From positions 1 through 64,000 of the forward strand of contig PDLQ01000019.1 in the NCBI GenBank assembly GCA_002591745.1: 64,000 bases of DNA, written 5' to 3'. This document shows, in pieces, positions 26,022 through 35,104 of this stretch (position 1 is its first letter; the number at the start of each line of letters is the position of its first letter). The notes beneath the pieces were generated by a model. The model did no database searches. It saw nothing but the letters and a program-made list of their open reading frames with translations, and was not told where the DNA came from. Origin of the DNA: Lewinellaceae bacterium SD302. Lineage in GTDB: Bacteria > Bacteroidota > Bacteroidia > Chitinophagales > Saprospiraceae. The position numbers and the translations under genes were made by a program.

Positions 26022-27371
26022 TTAAGGCTTTGCCGCCGTACTGTCAATTACCACCTCTTCTATTTTCGGGGCGGGGATTTCAATACCATTGAGTTCCTGA
26101 TAAAGATCTTCCTTGTAGATCAGGAAGTCTTGCAGGAGACTATCCGGCAGCGGCTCGGCGGTCGGAAAATCGATCTTGGTATGGTCCACCTGTTTACCGT
26201 TTTCCCAGAAGCGGAAGCAAACGTGGGGGCCGGTAGCCAAGCCGGTTGAACCAACGTAGCCGATGATATCACCCTGACTGACGTGAACGCCCGGCTTAAT
26301 GCCCTCGGCAAACTTTTGCATGTGCAGGTATTGGGTGGTGTACTGTTGGTTGTGACGAACCTTGACGAAGTTACCATTACCGCCGCGGCGACCAGCTTCG
26401 GCGATTACCCCGTCGGCCACTGAGTGGATAGGAGTGCCGTAAGGAGCAGCGTAATCCGTACCGTAATGGGGGCGGGTTCGCTTTAGGATCGGGTGGAAGC
26501 GGCGCAGATTGTAGCTGCTACTGACGCGGCCATACTTAAGCGGGGCTTTCAGGAAAGTCGATTTCATTGGCTCCCCTTCCAAATCGTAATAACCAGCGTG
26601 CTTACCGTCTTTGTCACCCGGGTAATAGAAAGCATAGTAGTCTTTGGATGCCGTATGGTAATAGGCAGCCTTGACCGGGCCGATTCCGGCTTCCTTACCC
26701 TCCACGAATTCTTTTTCGTAAACGAGTTTAAAGCTCTCGTCGGGCTGAACGTGATAGAAGTCGATGCTCCATTTAAGGGCGTCTTCCATTTTGTCCGTCA
26801 GTTCAAAGCTATGGCCATTACCCACCATGGCATTCCAGAGACTGGACTCGATGCGGCCACCGGCGGTACTCATCTTCGTCGTTACCGGCAATCGAACCCG
26901 CTCGGTACGGCCCTGCCCCTGAAGATCGAGGCGAACGTATTCGTACACGGAAGGCTGATAGACGAAAAAGTCCTGCCCTTCAGTATCGGCATCGTCCACC
27001 AGCGTATAAGTACGGCCGGCACGGAGTGCGCGCAGTTCCATAACGGAATCTGCTTCAACACTCAGCCCATAGATATCCGAGGCATCCACACCGGCAATCG
27101 TCAGCAAAGTGCTGAGCGTCTGGCCTTCCTGAATGGTATCGACGGAGATGGAGAGGGTATCGAGTGCCAGGCCGTAGCGCAGGGTCGGCTCGGCGAGGGG
27201 GAATGATTTTTGCGACAGTCGTAGCGGGGCCGGGGCGGAACTGTTTAAAAACAGTACGCCGTATAATCCGGAAGCCAATACAAGACTAACAACTGAGGCG
27301 GCCAGACTGAGTTTGGCGAAGCGGGGGAGCTTGCCATTTTTCAACCTGACCCAGAATTCGGGTAGATCCAC
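26022..27371 (-). CDS. M23-family peptidase (LytM), membrane anchored
   Basis: 449 aa. One N-terminal transmembrane helix (FAKLSLAASVVSLVLASGLYGVLFL), a LysM/OapA-like N-terminal region (VDTIQEGQTLSTLLTIAGV) and a C-terminal LytM domain. The first zinc motif is HYGTD (about H301-D305). The usual HxH appears as GPHVCF (about 380), so the second His is replaced by Cys. The enzyme or pseudo-enzyme acts on peptidoglycan cross-links in the periplasm, like MepM. It stands alone. Confidence 0.87.
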   Translation of the reverse strand: MDLPEFWVRLKNGKLPRFAKLSLAASVVSLVLASGLYGVLFLNSSAPAPLRLSQKSFPLAEPTLRYGLALDTLSISVDTIQEGQTLSTLLTIAGVDASDIYGLSVEADSVMELRALRAGRTYTLVDDADTEGQDFFVYQPSVYEYVRLDLQGQGRTERVRLPVTTKMSTAGGRIESSLWNAMVGNGHSFELTDKMEDALKWSIDFYHVQPDESFKLVYEKEFVEGKEAGIGPVKAAYYHTASKDYYAFYYPGDKDGKHAGYYDLEGEPMKSTFLKAPLKYGRVSSSYNLRRFHPILKRTRPHYGTDYAAPYGTPIHSVADGVIAEAGRRGGNGNFVKVRHNQQYTTQYLHMQKFAEGIKPGVHVSQGDIIGYVGSTGLATGPHVCFRFWENGKQVDHTKIDFPTAEPLPDSLLQDFLIYKEDLYQELNGIEIPAPKIEEVVIDSTAAKP

Positions 27372-27518
27372 GTTCTAATTTCTTTGTGCAGTTTATCCGC
27401 CAGGCGGACACAAGGTTCTGCAAAGCTCTTTTTTCGAACCAATCGGCTCGGGGCCAAAGATAGTGAAATAAGCTAAATCAAATTTCGTGCGTTACATTAG
27501 AAGAGTAAATCAAGCAAG

Positions 27519-27905
27519 ATGAAGCCAAAACTGAGTCGTTTCCGTCAATTCTTTTCCGAATCCGCCTTCTTCGGCAAGCTGGCCGGTTTCGGTCGTTCCC
27601 TGGGTGGTAAAACTGTGTATACCGCTCTGCTACTCTATTACGCCTATCAACGTAAAGACACCCCCGCCTGGGCCAAACGTATTGTACTGGGTGCCCTGGG
27701 CTACCTGGTCATGCCTTTGGATGCACTACCCGACCTCTCCCCTTTCGTGGGCTATACCGACGATATCGGTGTACTCTCCTTCGGCCTGGTGACCATTGCT
27801 GCTTACGTCAACGATGAAGTTAAGGGCAAAGCCCGCGAACAGTTGAGTAAATGGATTCCACGGGTAAAGGAGGCAGATTTACAGGAAGTGGAAGACAAGT
27901 TGTAG
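27519..27905 (+). CDS. DUF1232 (YkvA-like) membrane protein
   Basis: 128 aa with the DUF1232 core TPAWAKRIVLGALGYLVMPLDALPDLSPFVGYTDDIGVLSFGL: a hydrophobic helix, then the PLDxLPD and DD motifs. Function is unknown. The gene begins about 20 nt downstream of TACATTAG, a possible -7 box, and dnaX follows 50 nt after its stop on the same strand. Confidence 0.87.
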   Translation: MKPKLSRFRQFFSESAFFGKLAGFGRSLGGKTVYTALLLYYAYQRKDTPAWAKRIVLGALGYLVMPLDALPDLSPFVGYTDDIGVLSFGLVTIAAYVNDEVKGKAREQLSKWIPRVKEADLQEVEDKL

Positions 27906-27942
27906 CCCTGATCGTAGTGTAGTAGTTTTCTTCATTCCTTCG

Positions 27943-27950
27943 TACCTTCA
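27943..27950 (+). promoter_or_regulatory. -7 box next to the dnaX start codon
   Basis: TACCTTCA, 5 nt before the ATG at 27956, so a transcript from it would be leaderless or nearly so. Confidence 0.4.
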
Positions 27951-27955
27951 CCGCC

Positions 27956-29869
27956 ATGAGTAATTTCGTCGTCTCGGCCCGCAAGTACCGTCCAGTTCGC
28001 TTTGATGAAGTGGTGGGGCAGCAACACGTCTCCCAGACGCTGAAGAATGCCTTGCAAACCGATCATCTGGCGCACGCTTTTTTATTCTGTGGGCCGCGGG
28101 GTGTAGGAAAGACAACGAATGCCCGTATCCTGGCCAAGGTGCTCAATTGTGAGGACCGTACCGAAGACTTTGAGCCCTGTAATACTTGTGGCAGCTGCGA
28201 TTCCTTCAACAACAATGCTTCGCTGAACATCACTGAGTTGGATGCCGCGAGCAACAACAGCGTGGAACATATCCGGGCACTGATCGAACAGGTCCGCTTC
28301 CAGCCGCAACAGGGGCAGTACAAGGTATTCATCATCGATGAGGTGCATATGCTCAGCCAGCAAGCCTTCAACGCTTTCCTGAAAACACTGGAGGAGCCGC
28401 CTTCTTACGCCATCTTCATCCTGGCCACGACGGAAAAACACAAGATCATCCCCACCATCCTCTCACGTTGCCAGATCTTCGATTTCAAGCGGATCCAGGT
28501 ACAGGATATGGTAAAACACCTGGAGGGTATCTGCGAGGAGGAAGGCATTACCGCCGATCCCGACGCTCTGCACATTATCGCCCAAAAAGCCGACGGTGCG
28601 CTGCGGGATAGTCTGTCCATCTTCGACCGCATCACCTCCTTTAGTGGTAAAGAAATCACTTACGAAGGCGTAATTGAGAACCTTAACGTCCTTGATTACG
28701 ACTACTTTTTCCGGGCCACCGACATGCTTTTAACCGAAGACAGAGCCGGCATTATGCTGCTTTTCGACGAAGTACTGCGCAAAGGCTTCGATGCAGACCT
28801 GTTTATCAATGGTCTGGCAGGCCACCTGCGCAATCTACTCGTCTGTAAAGAAAAAGCTACGCTGGATTTGCTGGAAACCGGCCAGCGGCTGCGTGAACGC
28901 TATCACCAGCAAAGTGCCATCACGCCGGTGGACATGATCCTGACCGCCCTTAACCTGATCAACGACTGCGACCTCAACTACAAGATGGCTCGCAACCAGC
29001 GGCTGCACGTAGAAATGACACTACTTAAATTGGTCAGTATTCGCCGCGCTTTCAGCCTGACTGAATTGCCAGTGGGCGCCGTTGAAAAAAAAACGGCTGA
29101 CCTAAGTGCCGAAGCCATTGCCCCTTCTTTTTCTCTTCCTCCGAACGCCGAAATCAGCGAGCCGATCGTGCCCGGTGGGCGTCCGGCTCCTCCGGAAGCC
29201 ACCCCGGAGGTCACCGAAGTAGCAGCGAAGGAAGCAGTCTCGCCTCCCCAAAACATAGCCGCCGGGCCCATTCCTCAGTCCGCCGGAACTGAAGAGCAGT
29301 CCCCGGAATCTACGACCCCCACTACATCACCCTCAGCTGAAGAGCTAGCAAAGACTACATCCACCGCCACAACGACAGCGGCTACCGCCAGTTCTCCGTT
29401 AGCCATGCCTGGTTTATCGCTCGGAGCAGTAGACCCAGCGGCCATGCTGGAGCAGTTCAAAGCCGAAACCAGTAGTTCTCCAGATATCGAGATCGAATTG
29501 CCGGAACTGACCCCGGAAGCCCTGCAAGAACACTGGGCCACTTTTCAAAATGGCCACGCCGCGGCCACCCTTCGTGAGATGATGAAACTCGCCAGGCCGG
29601 AATTACGGGATGACGAAGTAATCGTGAAGGTCGGCTCCCAACGCACGGCCTCCATGTTGCGGGCCGACGACAGCCTGATCAAATACCTGCGCGACCAATT
29701 TAAACGCCCTAATCTCTCCATGCGTCAAGAGGAAGATGCCTCGATGAACGACATAAAGCCCACCATCAAAAAGCGGCTGACCGCCAAGGACAAGTACCTG
29801 GCCATGCGTGCCAAAAATCCGGCGCTGGATGATCTGCGGAAGCGATTTGATCTGCGGCCGGAGGAATAG
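27956..29869 (+). CDS. dnaX: DNA polymerase III subunit gamma/tau
   Basis: 637 aa. The AAA+ clamp-loader ATPase has P-loop GPRGVGKTT (46-54), zinc cysteines C65, C75, C78, C81 (CNTCGSC), DEVH box IIDEVHMLS, sensor 1 LATTE and the SRC arginine finger. Domain III ends near residue 365. A Pro/Glu/Thr/Ala-rich, low-complexity linker (about 375-510) leads to a C-terminal tau domain (EALQEHWATFQNGHAAATLREMMKL). It loads the sliding clamp and couples polymerases at the fork. No obvious slippery heptamer for a gamma frameshift was noticed, although an A-run is at 29086-29094. Confidence 0.96.
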   Translation: MSNFVVSARKYRPVRFDEVVGQQHVSQTLKNALQTDHLAHAFLFCGPRGVGKTTNARILAKVLNCEDRTEDFEPCNTCGSCDSFNNNASLNITELDAASNNSVEHIRALIEQVRFQPQQGQYKVFIIDEVHMLSQQAFNAFLKTLEEPPSYAIFILATTEKHKIIPTILSRCQIFDFKRIQVQDMVKHLEGICEEEGITADPDALHIIAQKADGALRDSLSIFDRITSFSGKEITYEGVIENLNVLDYDYFFRATDMLLTEDRAGIMLLFDEVLRKGFDADLFINGLAGHLRNLLVCKEKATLDLLETGQRLRERYHQQSAITPVDMILTALNLINDCDLNYKMARNQRLHVEMTLLKLVSIRRAFSLTELPVGAVEKKTADLSAEAIAPSFSLPPNAEISEPIVPGGRPAPPEATPEVTEVAAKEAVSPPQNIAAGPIPQSAGTEEQSPESTTPTTSPSAEELAKTTSTATTTAATASSPLAMPGLSLGAVDPAAMLEQFKAETSSSPDIEIELPELTPEALQEHWATFQNGHAAATLREMMKLARPELRDDEVIVKVGSQRTASMLRADDSLIKYLRDQFKRPNLSMRQEEDASMNDIKPTIKKRLTAKDKYLAMRAKNPALDDLRKRFDLRPEE

Positions 29870-29918
29870 AATTCCAAGAATCGAAGGTTGAAGGATTGAG
29901 GAGCAAAACCACTTACCA

Positions 29919-30527
29919 ATGAAAAACTACGGTCTTCTAATTGCTTTATTATTGCTTTCGATCGGCCTCTTTGGCCAGGAGCCACCGGCCCCGGTCCAGG
30001 AAGAAGCATCGCCTGCTCCTTTGGTAGAAATAGAAGCAGAGTTCAACTTCCAACCCTTCCCCGGCGGTTACTTAGGCGTATGGGAAGGCGAGTTAAAAAT
30101 CTATGCGGCTGATGGCTTAAAGCAGAGCGTCCCAATGGAGCTGGATATCTCCCCCATTGACGATAGTACGTTCACCTACACAATCATCTATGGCGAAGAT
30201 CGGGAAGCCGGTAAACGTGATTACCTTCTGCGTAAAGGAAAAGAAGGTTCAAATCACTGGGTTATCGACGAGCAAGACGGTATTCTATTGGATAATTTCT
30301 ACGTTGGGGGAATACTCCACGGCCCCTTCATCGTCATGGGCAGCCAACTTTATAGCCAGCTGGAAAGGCGTGGCATGCACCTCCACTACTCCATCGCCAG
30401 TGGCTCTTCCAAGAGTTTTCGGGAGTCCGGGACTACTACTGAGGTTAAGGGGGAAGAACAACGCATTGATGTGGAGGCCTTCAAAATCGGCAGCTATCAA
30501 ATGGCGGTCTTGAAAAGGCGGGAGTAG
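29919..30527 (+). CDS. Hypothetical exported protein
   Basis: 202 aa with a signal peptide (LLIALLLLSIGLFG|QEPPA) and a Pro/Glu/Ala stretch. The remainder is beta-rich with a lipocalin-like flow (GGYLGVWEGELKIY, FTYTIIYGED, GILLDNFYVGGILHGPFIVMGSQLYSQLERRGMHLHYSI), suggesting a small barrel that binds a ligand. I do not recognise the family. It follows dnaX on the same strand after 49 nt. Confidence 0.65.
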   Translation: MKNYGLLIALLLLSIGLFGQEPPAPVQEEASPAPLVEIEAEFNFQPFPGGYLGVWEGELKIYAADGLKQSVPMELDISPIDDSTFTYTIIYGEDREAGKRDYLLRKGKEGSNHWVIDEQDGILLDNFYVGGILHGPFIVMGSQLYSQLERRGMHLHYSIASGSSKSFRESGTTTEVKGEEQRIDVEAFKIGSYQMAVLKRRE

Positions 30528-30570
30528 ATTTTCAGCCGGTGTTACTAAGCCGCTTTTAGGAGATGGTTAT

Positions 30571-30593
30571 TTTTAACTAACAAAGTAGCAGTG
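30571..30593 (+). repeat. Interspersed dyad motif, copy 9
   Basis: TTTTAACTAACAAAGTAGCA then GTG, intergenic. A degenerate look-alike, TTTTGGCTAAAAAACTTGC, is at 30674-30692, next to the following gene. Confidence 0.85.
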
Positions 30594-30711
30594 CTGATTT
30601 AGCGAAAAAACGGCCATTAACCATTTACCCAAGACTTTTTCCTCAAGCCTGTAATTGGACTCCGACCCGAACATTTTGGCTAAAAAACTTGCTTTGATCT
30701 AAAAGCCAAAA

Positions 30712-31380
30712 ATGAAAATCATCAGATTTAGTTTACTGTTATTCAGCTTATTGACCCTTAATTTTCTTTCGACTCAGACACCCGCGGAGTCTCGCACCAG
30801 CTCGTCAAGCAAATACGCAGCTAATCAACCCATTGGGAATGAAAAGGCCGCTGCACTCGACGCCGTCTTCGATGAGATGCCCGTTAGCATGCTCAAAGTA
30901 CATGCTATGAGCGCCAGCCAGGAAGGTGATGAATATTTAATTGAAGGCCGAAAGATCGCCGGTGACTATCTTGATCTGTTTCCCGCGAAATACCGCCGCT
31001 TTGGTCGCCGCACTGATACCGACGTATACGCCGGCGCGGCCGTACCTACTGCAGGTGATGTAATGTACGTTGTTCGTTTTGTACGTGATGATGAAGAGAG
31101 GATAGAATTATTCAAGTTGGTCGGTGAGACCATGCGGCATCAGCAAACCCTGGCGATGTATAGTTGTCGTAATGGAAATTGCAAGGAAGTGATTTCTTAC
31201 CTCACTGATATTGACATGGATGGGGTGCCGGACATTGCCCGCCTCTACCGGCAGATGGATAAAAATAATAACCTCCGCAAATCAGGTCGCCAAATATTTA
31301 TCATGAATGACGACGGCAAGTATAAACGCTCCAAAAATTACGATTTGGACCCGACAATGCGGAACACTTTTCAGTTTTAG
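30712..31380 (+). CDS. Hypothetical exported protein
   Basis: 222 aa with a signal peptide (RFSLLLFSLLTLNFLST). The mature part has LDAVFDEMPVSMLKVHAMSA and, near the end, an EF-hand-like loop DIDMDGVPDIARLYRQMDK that could bind calcium. The family is unknown to me. The start codon directly follows an inverted repeat TTTTGGCT/AGCCAAAA (30674-30681 / 30704-30711). It converges with the small gene at 31389, 8 nt away. Confidence 0.65.
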   Translation: MKIIRFSLLLFSLLTLNFLSTQTPAESRTSSSSKYAANQPIGNEKAAALDAVFDEMPVSMLKVHAMSASQEGDEYLIEGRKIAGDYLDLFPAKYRRFGRRTDTDVYAGAAVPTAGDVMYVVRFVRDDEERIELFKLVGETMRHQQTLAMYSCRNGNCKEVISYLTDIDMDGVPDIARLYRQMDKNNNLRKSGRQIFIMNDDGKYKRSKNYDLDPTMRNTFQF

Positions 31381-31388
31381 GTGAAAAT

Positions 31389-31673
31389 TTATTCTTCTTC
31401 TGTGTTGAGACTGGATTTAACTTGCTCATAAAATTTCAGTGAAGGCTCGGTCATATCAGTTAAATAGGGCGTAACGTCTTGCTGAGAAAGAATTTCCAGA
31501 AGGCAATTCATCCGGCCTTCCACATCGTAGAATTTATTAACCACGGCAATACGCCGGTCCTCCACCACACAGTAGCCGGATTGAAAATTGCCCTTTTCGT
31601 AGCGGATGGTATACTCCAGTTCTTTAAAGAGAGTTTCCAGCTTTTTAAGATTTGTGCGGCTATATCGGATCAT
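31389..31673 (-). CDS. Conserved small cytoplasmic protein of unknown function
   Basis: 94 aa with no signal or membrane segment. The sequence LKKLETLFKELEYTIRYEKG, then FQSGYCVVEDRRIAVVNKFYDVEGRMNCLLEIL, has an alternating helix-strand pattern. I remember similar short proteins in many Bacteroidota but no function. It sits divergent from the outer membrane protein gene at 31749. Confidence 0.65.
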   Translation of the reverse strand: MIRYSRTNLKKLETLFKELEYTIRYEKGNFQSGYCVVEDRRIAVVNKFYDVEGRMNCLLEILSQQDVTPYLTDMTEPSLKFYEQVKSSLNTEEE

Positions 31674-31736
31674 GTCGGCGAGGCGTTATAAATCGTAAAG
31701 ATAATAGCGACTGTCTTTAATCTGCTTCTCTGACAA

Positions 31737-31744
31737 TATCTTTG
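31737..31744 (+). promoter_or_regulatory. -7 box abutting a start codon
   Basis: TATCTTTG, a good TAnnTTTG match, 4 nt before the ATG at 31749. A weak TTTA lies 17 nt upstream (31716-31719). Confidence 0.45.
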
Positions 31745-31748
31745 CCGC

Positions 31749-32384
31749 ATGAACATCGTCCGTTTACTTTTCTTCTTCGTGCTGCTTTTCGCAGCAAACT
31801 CCAGCACTGCTACTTTGCTAGGACAAACTTTCCAGGCTTCCGCCCTACTGGGGGCTAACGTTGCTCAAATCGATGGCGACGACCTGATCGGCTTCAACCA
31901 GTGGGGCTATAATGCCGGGTTGCGGGTGGTCGCTAAATTGGGAGACCGCTGGCGCGTAGGGCCGGAAATCCTGTACAGCCAGCAGGGCAGCCGGAGCGGA
32001 GCAAACAATCTCAACGCCAGCGAATTCGACCAGGTCACCATCAACACCGTGGAAGTTCCGCTGATGGCTTACTTCAAGGATTGGAAGATCACCGCCGAGG
32101 CCGGTTTTGCTTACCAGCGGCTGATCAATTATCAGATCATCAACTCCGACGGTGCCGACGTAACGGAGGATATCCCCTTTCGTGACAACCTGGTGAATTT
32201 TCAAGCCGGAGTCACCTATTATGCCTCACCGAACTGGGGTTTCAATTTTCGCTGGTCCAAGCACATTAGCGACCTGGAAGCCAGTGACGATAATCTTAGC
32301 CTGAAGGGCCGTAGCCTGAGTTTCCGACTAGTTTATACCTTTGGCGACGGGGAAAAACTGCCTAAACCGACCCCCGTTGAATAG
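31749..32384 (+). CDS. Outer membrane beta-barrel protein (PorT-like family)
   Basis: 211 aa. After a signal peptide (LLFFFVLLFAANSSTATLLG|Q) the protein alternates aromatic/hydrophobic strands typical of an eight-stranded barrel (ASALLGANVAQIDGDDLIGF, GYNAGLRVVAKL, WRVGPEILYSQQGSR, VEVPLMAYFKDW, NFQAGVTYYAS, GFNFRWSKHISDL) and ends LSFRLVYTFGDGEK. This matches the outer membrane beta-barrel family 2 common in Bacteroidota. A motif copy forms the end of the signal peptide. A two-gene set (lipoprotein, Ppx/GppA) follows closely. Confidence 0.82.
   Translation: MNIVRLLFFFVLLFAANSSTATLLGQTFQASALLGANVAQIDGDDLIGFNQWGYNAGLRVVAKLGDRWRVGPEILYSQQGSRSGANNLNASEFDQVTINTVEVPLMAYFKDWKITAEAGFAYQRLINYQIINSDGADVTEDIPFRDNLVNFQAGVTYYASPNWGFNFRWSKHISDLEASDDNLSLKGRSLSFRLVYTFGDGEKLPKPTPVE
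31805..31827 (-). repeat. Interspersed dyad motif, copy 10
   Basis: CACTGCTACTTTGCTAGGAC then AAA, sense within the outer membrane protein gene, read as TATLLGQT at the signal peptide end. Confidence 0.8.
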
Positions 32385-32394
32385 AGAACCGACC

Positions 32395-32874
32395 ATGAAT
32401 TTACTTCACTCACTTTTTATTGGCCTGACGCTACTGTGTCTTTTTGCCGCCTGCGGTAACGACAACGCTGCAACTTCGAACCCGCAAGTGACGGCTACTG
32501 CGCCCCCCACCAGCTACCCCAGTATCTCCATCGACCGTTTGGAGTATCTGTGGAATAACGCCGATTATATGGACGTGGTCTTCTACGAATTGCCCATTTC
32601 GCTGAACCAGAGCACCCAGGAGCAGGTCCGGTCCACCATTGCCCATATTTCCGAGAAAACACCAGTGATCAACCCAGCCTGTAAGTCAGTGGGTCGCCTT
32701 TTTTTCCAGGTCAAGGGCAAAAACGTTGAGGAAGCCGAAATTTATTTTGAGAATGGCTGTACCTACTACGTTTGGTTAGAGAATGGTAAACCAGCCTACG
32801 CCAATACGATCACTCAGGCGGGCATCGATTTTTACAATAATGTTTACGTTCAGGCGCAGCAGTTGAACCAGTAA
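32395..32874 (+). CDS. Hypothetical lipoprotein
   Basis: 159 aa from the ATG at 32395, which gives a lipoprotein signal (SLFIGLTLLCLFAAC). The longer open frame from 32341 overlaps the preceding gene and is not needed. The mature part has YMDVVFYELPISLNQSTQEQ and CTYYVWLENGKPAYANTITQ with two further cysteines. No known domain was recognised. It starts 10 nt after the barrel gene and ends 6 nt before the phosphatase gene, so the three form an operon. Confidence 0.75.
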   Translation: MNLLHSLFIGLTLLCLFAACGNDNAATSNPQVTATAPPTSYPSISIDRLEYLWNNADYMDVVFYELPISLNQSTQEQVRSTIAHISEKTPVINPACKSVGRLFFQVKGKNVEEAEIYFENGCTYYVWLENGKPAYANTITQAGIDFYNNVYVQAQQLNQ

Positions 32875-32880
32875 AATCTA

Positions 32881-33804
32881 ATGCCAAAAACTTCCTCCAG
32901 CCGGGCCGTCATTGACCTGGGCACTAATACTTTTCATTTACTGATCGTACGATACCGTCCCGAGCAAGATGACTTTGAGGAAATTCATCGTGACCGCCAC
33001 TTTATTAAACTGGCCGAAGAAGGTATCGAACGCATCGGTGAAGCTGCCATCGACCGCGCACGGAAAGTACTGTTGGGTTTTCGCAGGCAAATGGATGCTA
33101 ACGGGGTTGAACTGTACCGTGCTTTCGGAACCGCTGCCTTTCGCAATGCTGCTAATGGGCCGGCTTTCGTAGACTGGGCCGCCCAGGAAGCCGGCATTGA
33201 AATCACGACCATTGATGGTTACGAGGAAGCACGACTGATTACCCAGGGCGTGCTCCTGGCCCTACCTCCTCTAAAAACTGCCGATAACCGACTGTTGATC
33301 ATGGATATTGGTGGCGGATCGGTAGAATTCATTATTGTAGACGGAGACGGCCTACGCTACGCCGAGTCTTTTCCCGTAGGAGTAGCCATATTGAGACGCA
33401 GTTTTCATCGCCACGAACCCATTGGGAGTGAAGAATTAGCAGAATTGCAGGCTCATTTATACCAGGTATTCGCGCCACTACGCTCTGCCCTGGAACGCTC
33501 TCCCACTGATCACCTCGTGGGTGCCGCAGGTACTTTCGACGTCATTGCCCGTCTGATGGCCAGGGGCCGGCCGACTAAGCACAGCCACGCTATCGATCTA
33601 GATCAATTCGACGCCTTACACCTACGCTGCCGTCAAGCTACTCTTAACGAACGCATGGCGATGTCCGACCTTCCCGATAATCGGGCTGATATGATGGTCG
33701 TAGCCCTGGAATTGATCCATTCGGTATTGGAAATGGCCGGTGTTAATCGATTAACGGTTTCCGATTATAGCTTGAAAGAGGGTGCGCTATTGGAAATGGG
33801 GTAA
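32881..33804 (+). CDS. Ppx/GppA-family phosphatase
   Basis: 307 aa cytoplasmic protein of the ASKHA fold: phosphate 1 AVIDLGTNTFHLLIV, EEARLITQGV, phosphate 2 LLIMDIGGGSVEFII, and AAGTFDVIARL. Family members degrade polyphosphate or convert pppGpp to ppGpp. The ~300-residue length means only the catalytic core is present, without the C-terminal HD-like domain of E. coli Ppx/GppA; this short form is common. It converges with the OmpA gene at 33811. Confidence 0.9.
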   Translation: MPKTSSSRAVIDLGTNTFHLLIVRYRPEQDDFEEIHRDRHFIKLAEEGIERIGEAAIDRARKVLLGFRRQMDANGVELYRAFGTAAFRNAANGPAFVDWAAQEAGIEITTIDGYEEARLITQGVLLALPPLKTADNRLLIMDIGGGSVEFIIVDGDGLRYAESFPVGVAILRRSFHRHEPIGSEELAELQAHLYQVFAPLRSALERSPTDHLVGAAGTFDVIARLMARGRPTKHSHAIDLDQFDALHLRCRQATLNERMAMSDLPDNRADMMVVALELIHSVLEMAGVNRLTVSDYSLKEGALLEMG

Positions 33805-33810
33805 TAAACG

Positions 33811-34986
33811 CTACTCAATCTTGAGAACCTTCACGTCCACCCGCTGATTCCGGCGCTTACAATCCGCTGATTCGTCGTAACAAACCGGCTTGGATTTACC
33901 GTAGCCTTTGGGGAACATTCTTCGTGGATCAATACCCCGGGTTCTTAGGTACTCAACAACGCTTCCGGCCCGGCGCATCGAAACTCGATTGGCGAAATCA
34001 GCCGTAGCTTTCTGGCTGGCGTGTCCACCGATCTCGATAATCACATTGTCGTAAATAGTCAGGAAGTCTACAATCTCCTGCAGAGAAGCGGAAGATTCCG
34101 GAGTCAATTCGGATTCGTTGGCTACGAAAGTAATATCCGGCACTTCAAAGACAGCGTCAACCGCCAGTACTTGCTTGGACTGGCCCAATTGAACCTGCGG
34201 CTCCGGGTCGGGTTGCGGATCACCAGATTTGGTCGTAGGTTGAGTTACAACTACCGGACCGGGAACGGGGTCAGTTGAGATCGGCTCTTTTTGGTCATCG
34301 TTAACCAGCGGGCTGTTTACCGCCACCACTTCCTCACATGGGCTAGGTATCAGCGTAGAGGCGTTATCCAGCAACAAGTTACCGTTGTAAGGAATCAGCG
34401 TCGGCGTTTCGTAAAACACCTCGAAGACCAGGTGCGTATAATCTTCGGTCGGACTCAGTTTGATGGCATATTCCTGCCAGTTGTAATTTCTTACCATGTC
34501 CGACTCGCCGATCAATTCCTGGCGATCACAAAAATCGTAGCCGGCGTGGATGCGTAATTTAGCCGGAGTAACGTAATTGGCGGGTTTATTGGAAACCCGA
34601 CTCTGCGACAGATAAACCTTAGATCGCGCCAGGTTGATCCAAAAATCATAACACTGCCCAGCTACCAACGGCTCGCTCAGTTCCTGGCCCACACTTTCCC
34701 AGGTATCATTGTCACGGACGACCATACCTAAATAGGTACGGCCATGTTGCGGCCCCATCCCTACCTGAAACTGGTTCATGGGGTCGGGGTGTACGTCCGG
34801 CGGCGTCTCGGCGGGAAAGCCGCAGTTGTACCAGCCTACGGGGGCCCGGCTGTTGCGGGGAATATCCTCAAAAGAAGCATTCCGCAAACGGATGGGTGCC
34901 GGCTCATTCAATTGCGCCGATAAATCGGCGGAAGGAGCAAGACAACAGATTAAAGTAATAACTAAAAAGTAAGCGATCGTACGCAT
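33811..34986 (-). CDS. OmpA-family secreted protein with N-terminal carbohydrate-binding-like domain
   Basis: 391 aa with a signal peptide cut at DLSA|QLNEP. The N-terminal ~190 residues form a jelly-roll-like domain (IRLRNASFEDIPRNSRAPVGWYNCG, YLGMVVRDNDTWESVGQEL, GQCYDFWINLARSKVY), seen in surface proteins of this group. A Pro-rich linker (~225-265) leads to an OmpA peptidoglycan-binding domain (~275-390) with TFVANESELTPESSASLQEI, IIEIGGHASQKATADFANRV and NQRVDVKV. It is likely a cell-wall-tethered outer membrane component. Confidence 0.85.
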   Translation of the reverse strand: MRTIAYFLVITLICCLAPSADLSAQLNEPAPIRLRNASFEDIPRNSRAPVGWYNCGFPAETPPDVHPDPMNQFQVGMGPQHGRTYLGMVVRDNDTWESVGQELSEPLVAGQCYDFWINLARSKVYLSQSRVSNKPANYVTPAKLRIHAGYDFCDRQELIGESDMVRNYNWQEYAIKLSPTEDYTHLVFEVFYETPTLIPYNGNLLLDNASTLIPSPCEEVVAVNSPLVNDDQKEPISTDPVPGPVVVTQPTTKSGDPQPDPEPQVQLGQSKQVLAVDAVFEVPDITFVANESELTPESSASLQEIVDFLTIYDNVIIEIGGHASQKATADFANRVSMRRAGSVVEYLRTRGIDPRRMFPKGYGKSKPVCYDESADCKRRNQRVDVKVLKIE

Positions 34987-35037
34987 AGGAAAAAAGGTAT
35001 ATCCGGTTAGTGTAACGTACTGGGGGTGGGGAAATTA

Positions 35038-35096
35038 TAATGATTGAATGAGACAATGACAAAATGATTTAATCATCAACTCATTCAATCATTGTT
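35038..35096 (-). terminator. AT-rich inverted repeat after acyl-CoA dehydrogenase gene
   Basis: ATAATGATTGAATGAG (35038-35053) mirrors CTCATTCAATCATTGT (35081-35096) with an inner ATGATTTAATCAT. It follows the stop of the acyl-CoA dehydrogenase gene and precedes the OmpA gene promoter region. Confidence 0.5.
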
Positions 35097-35104
35097 TCAC
35101 TAGC

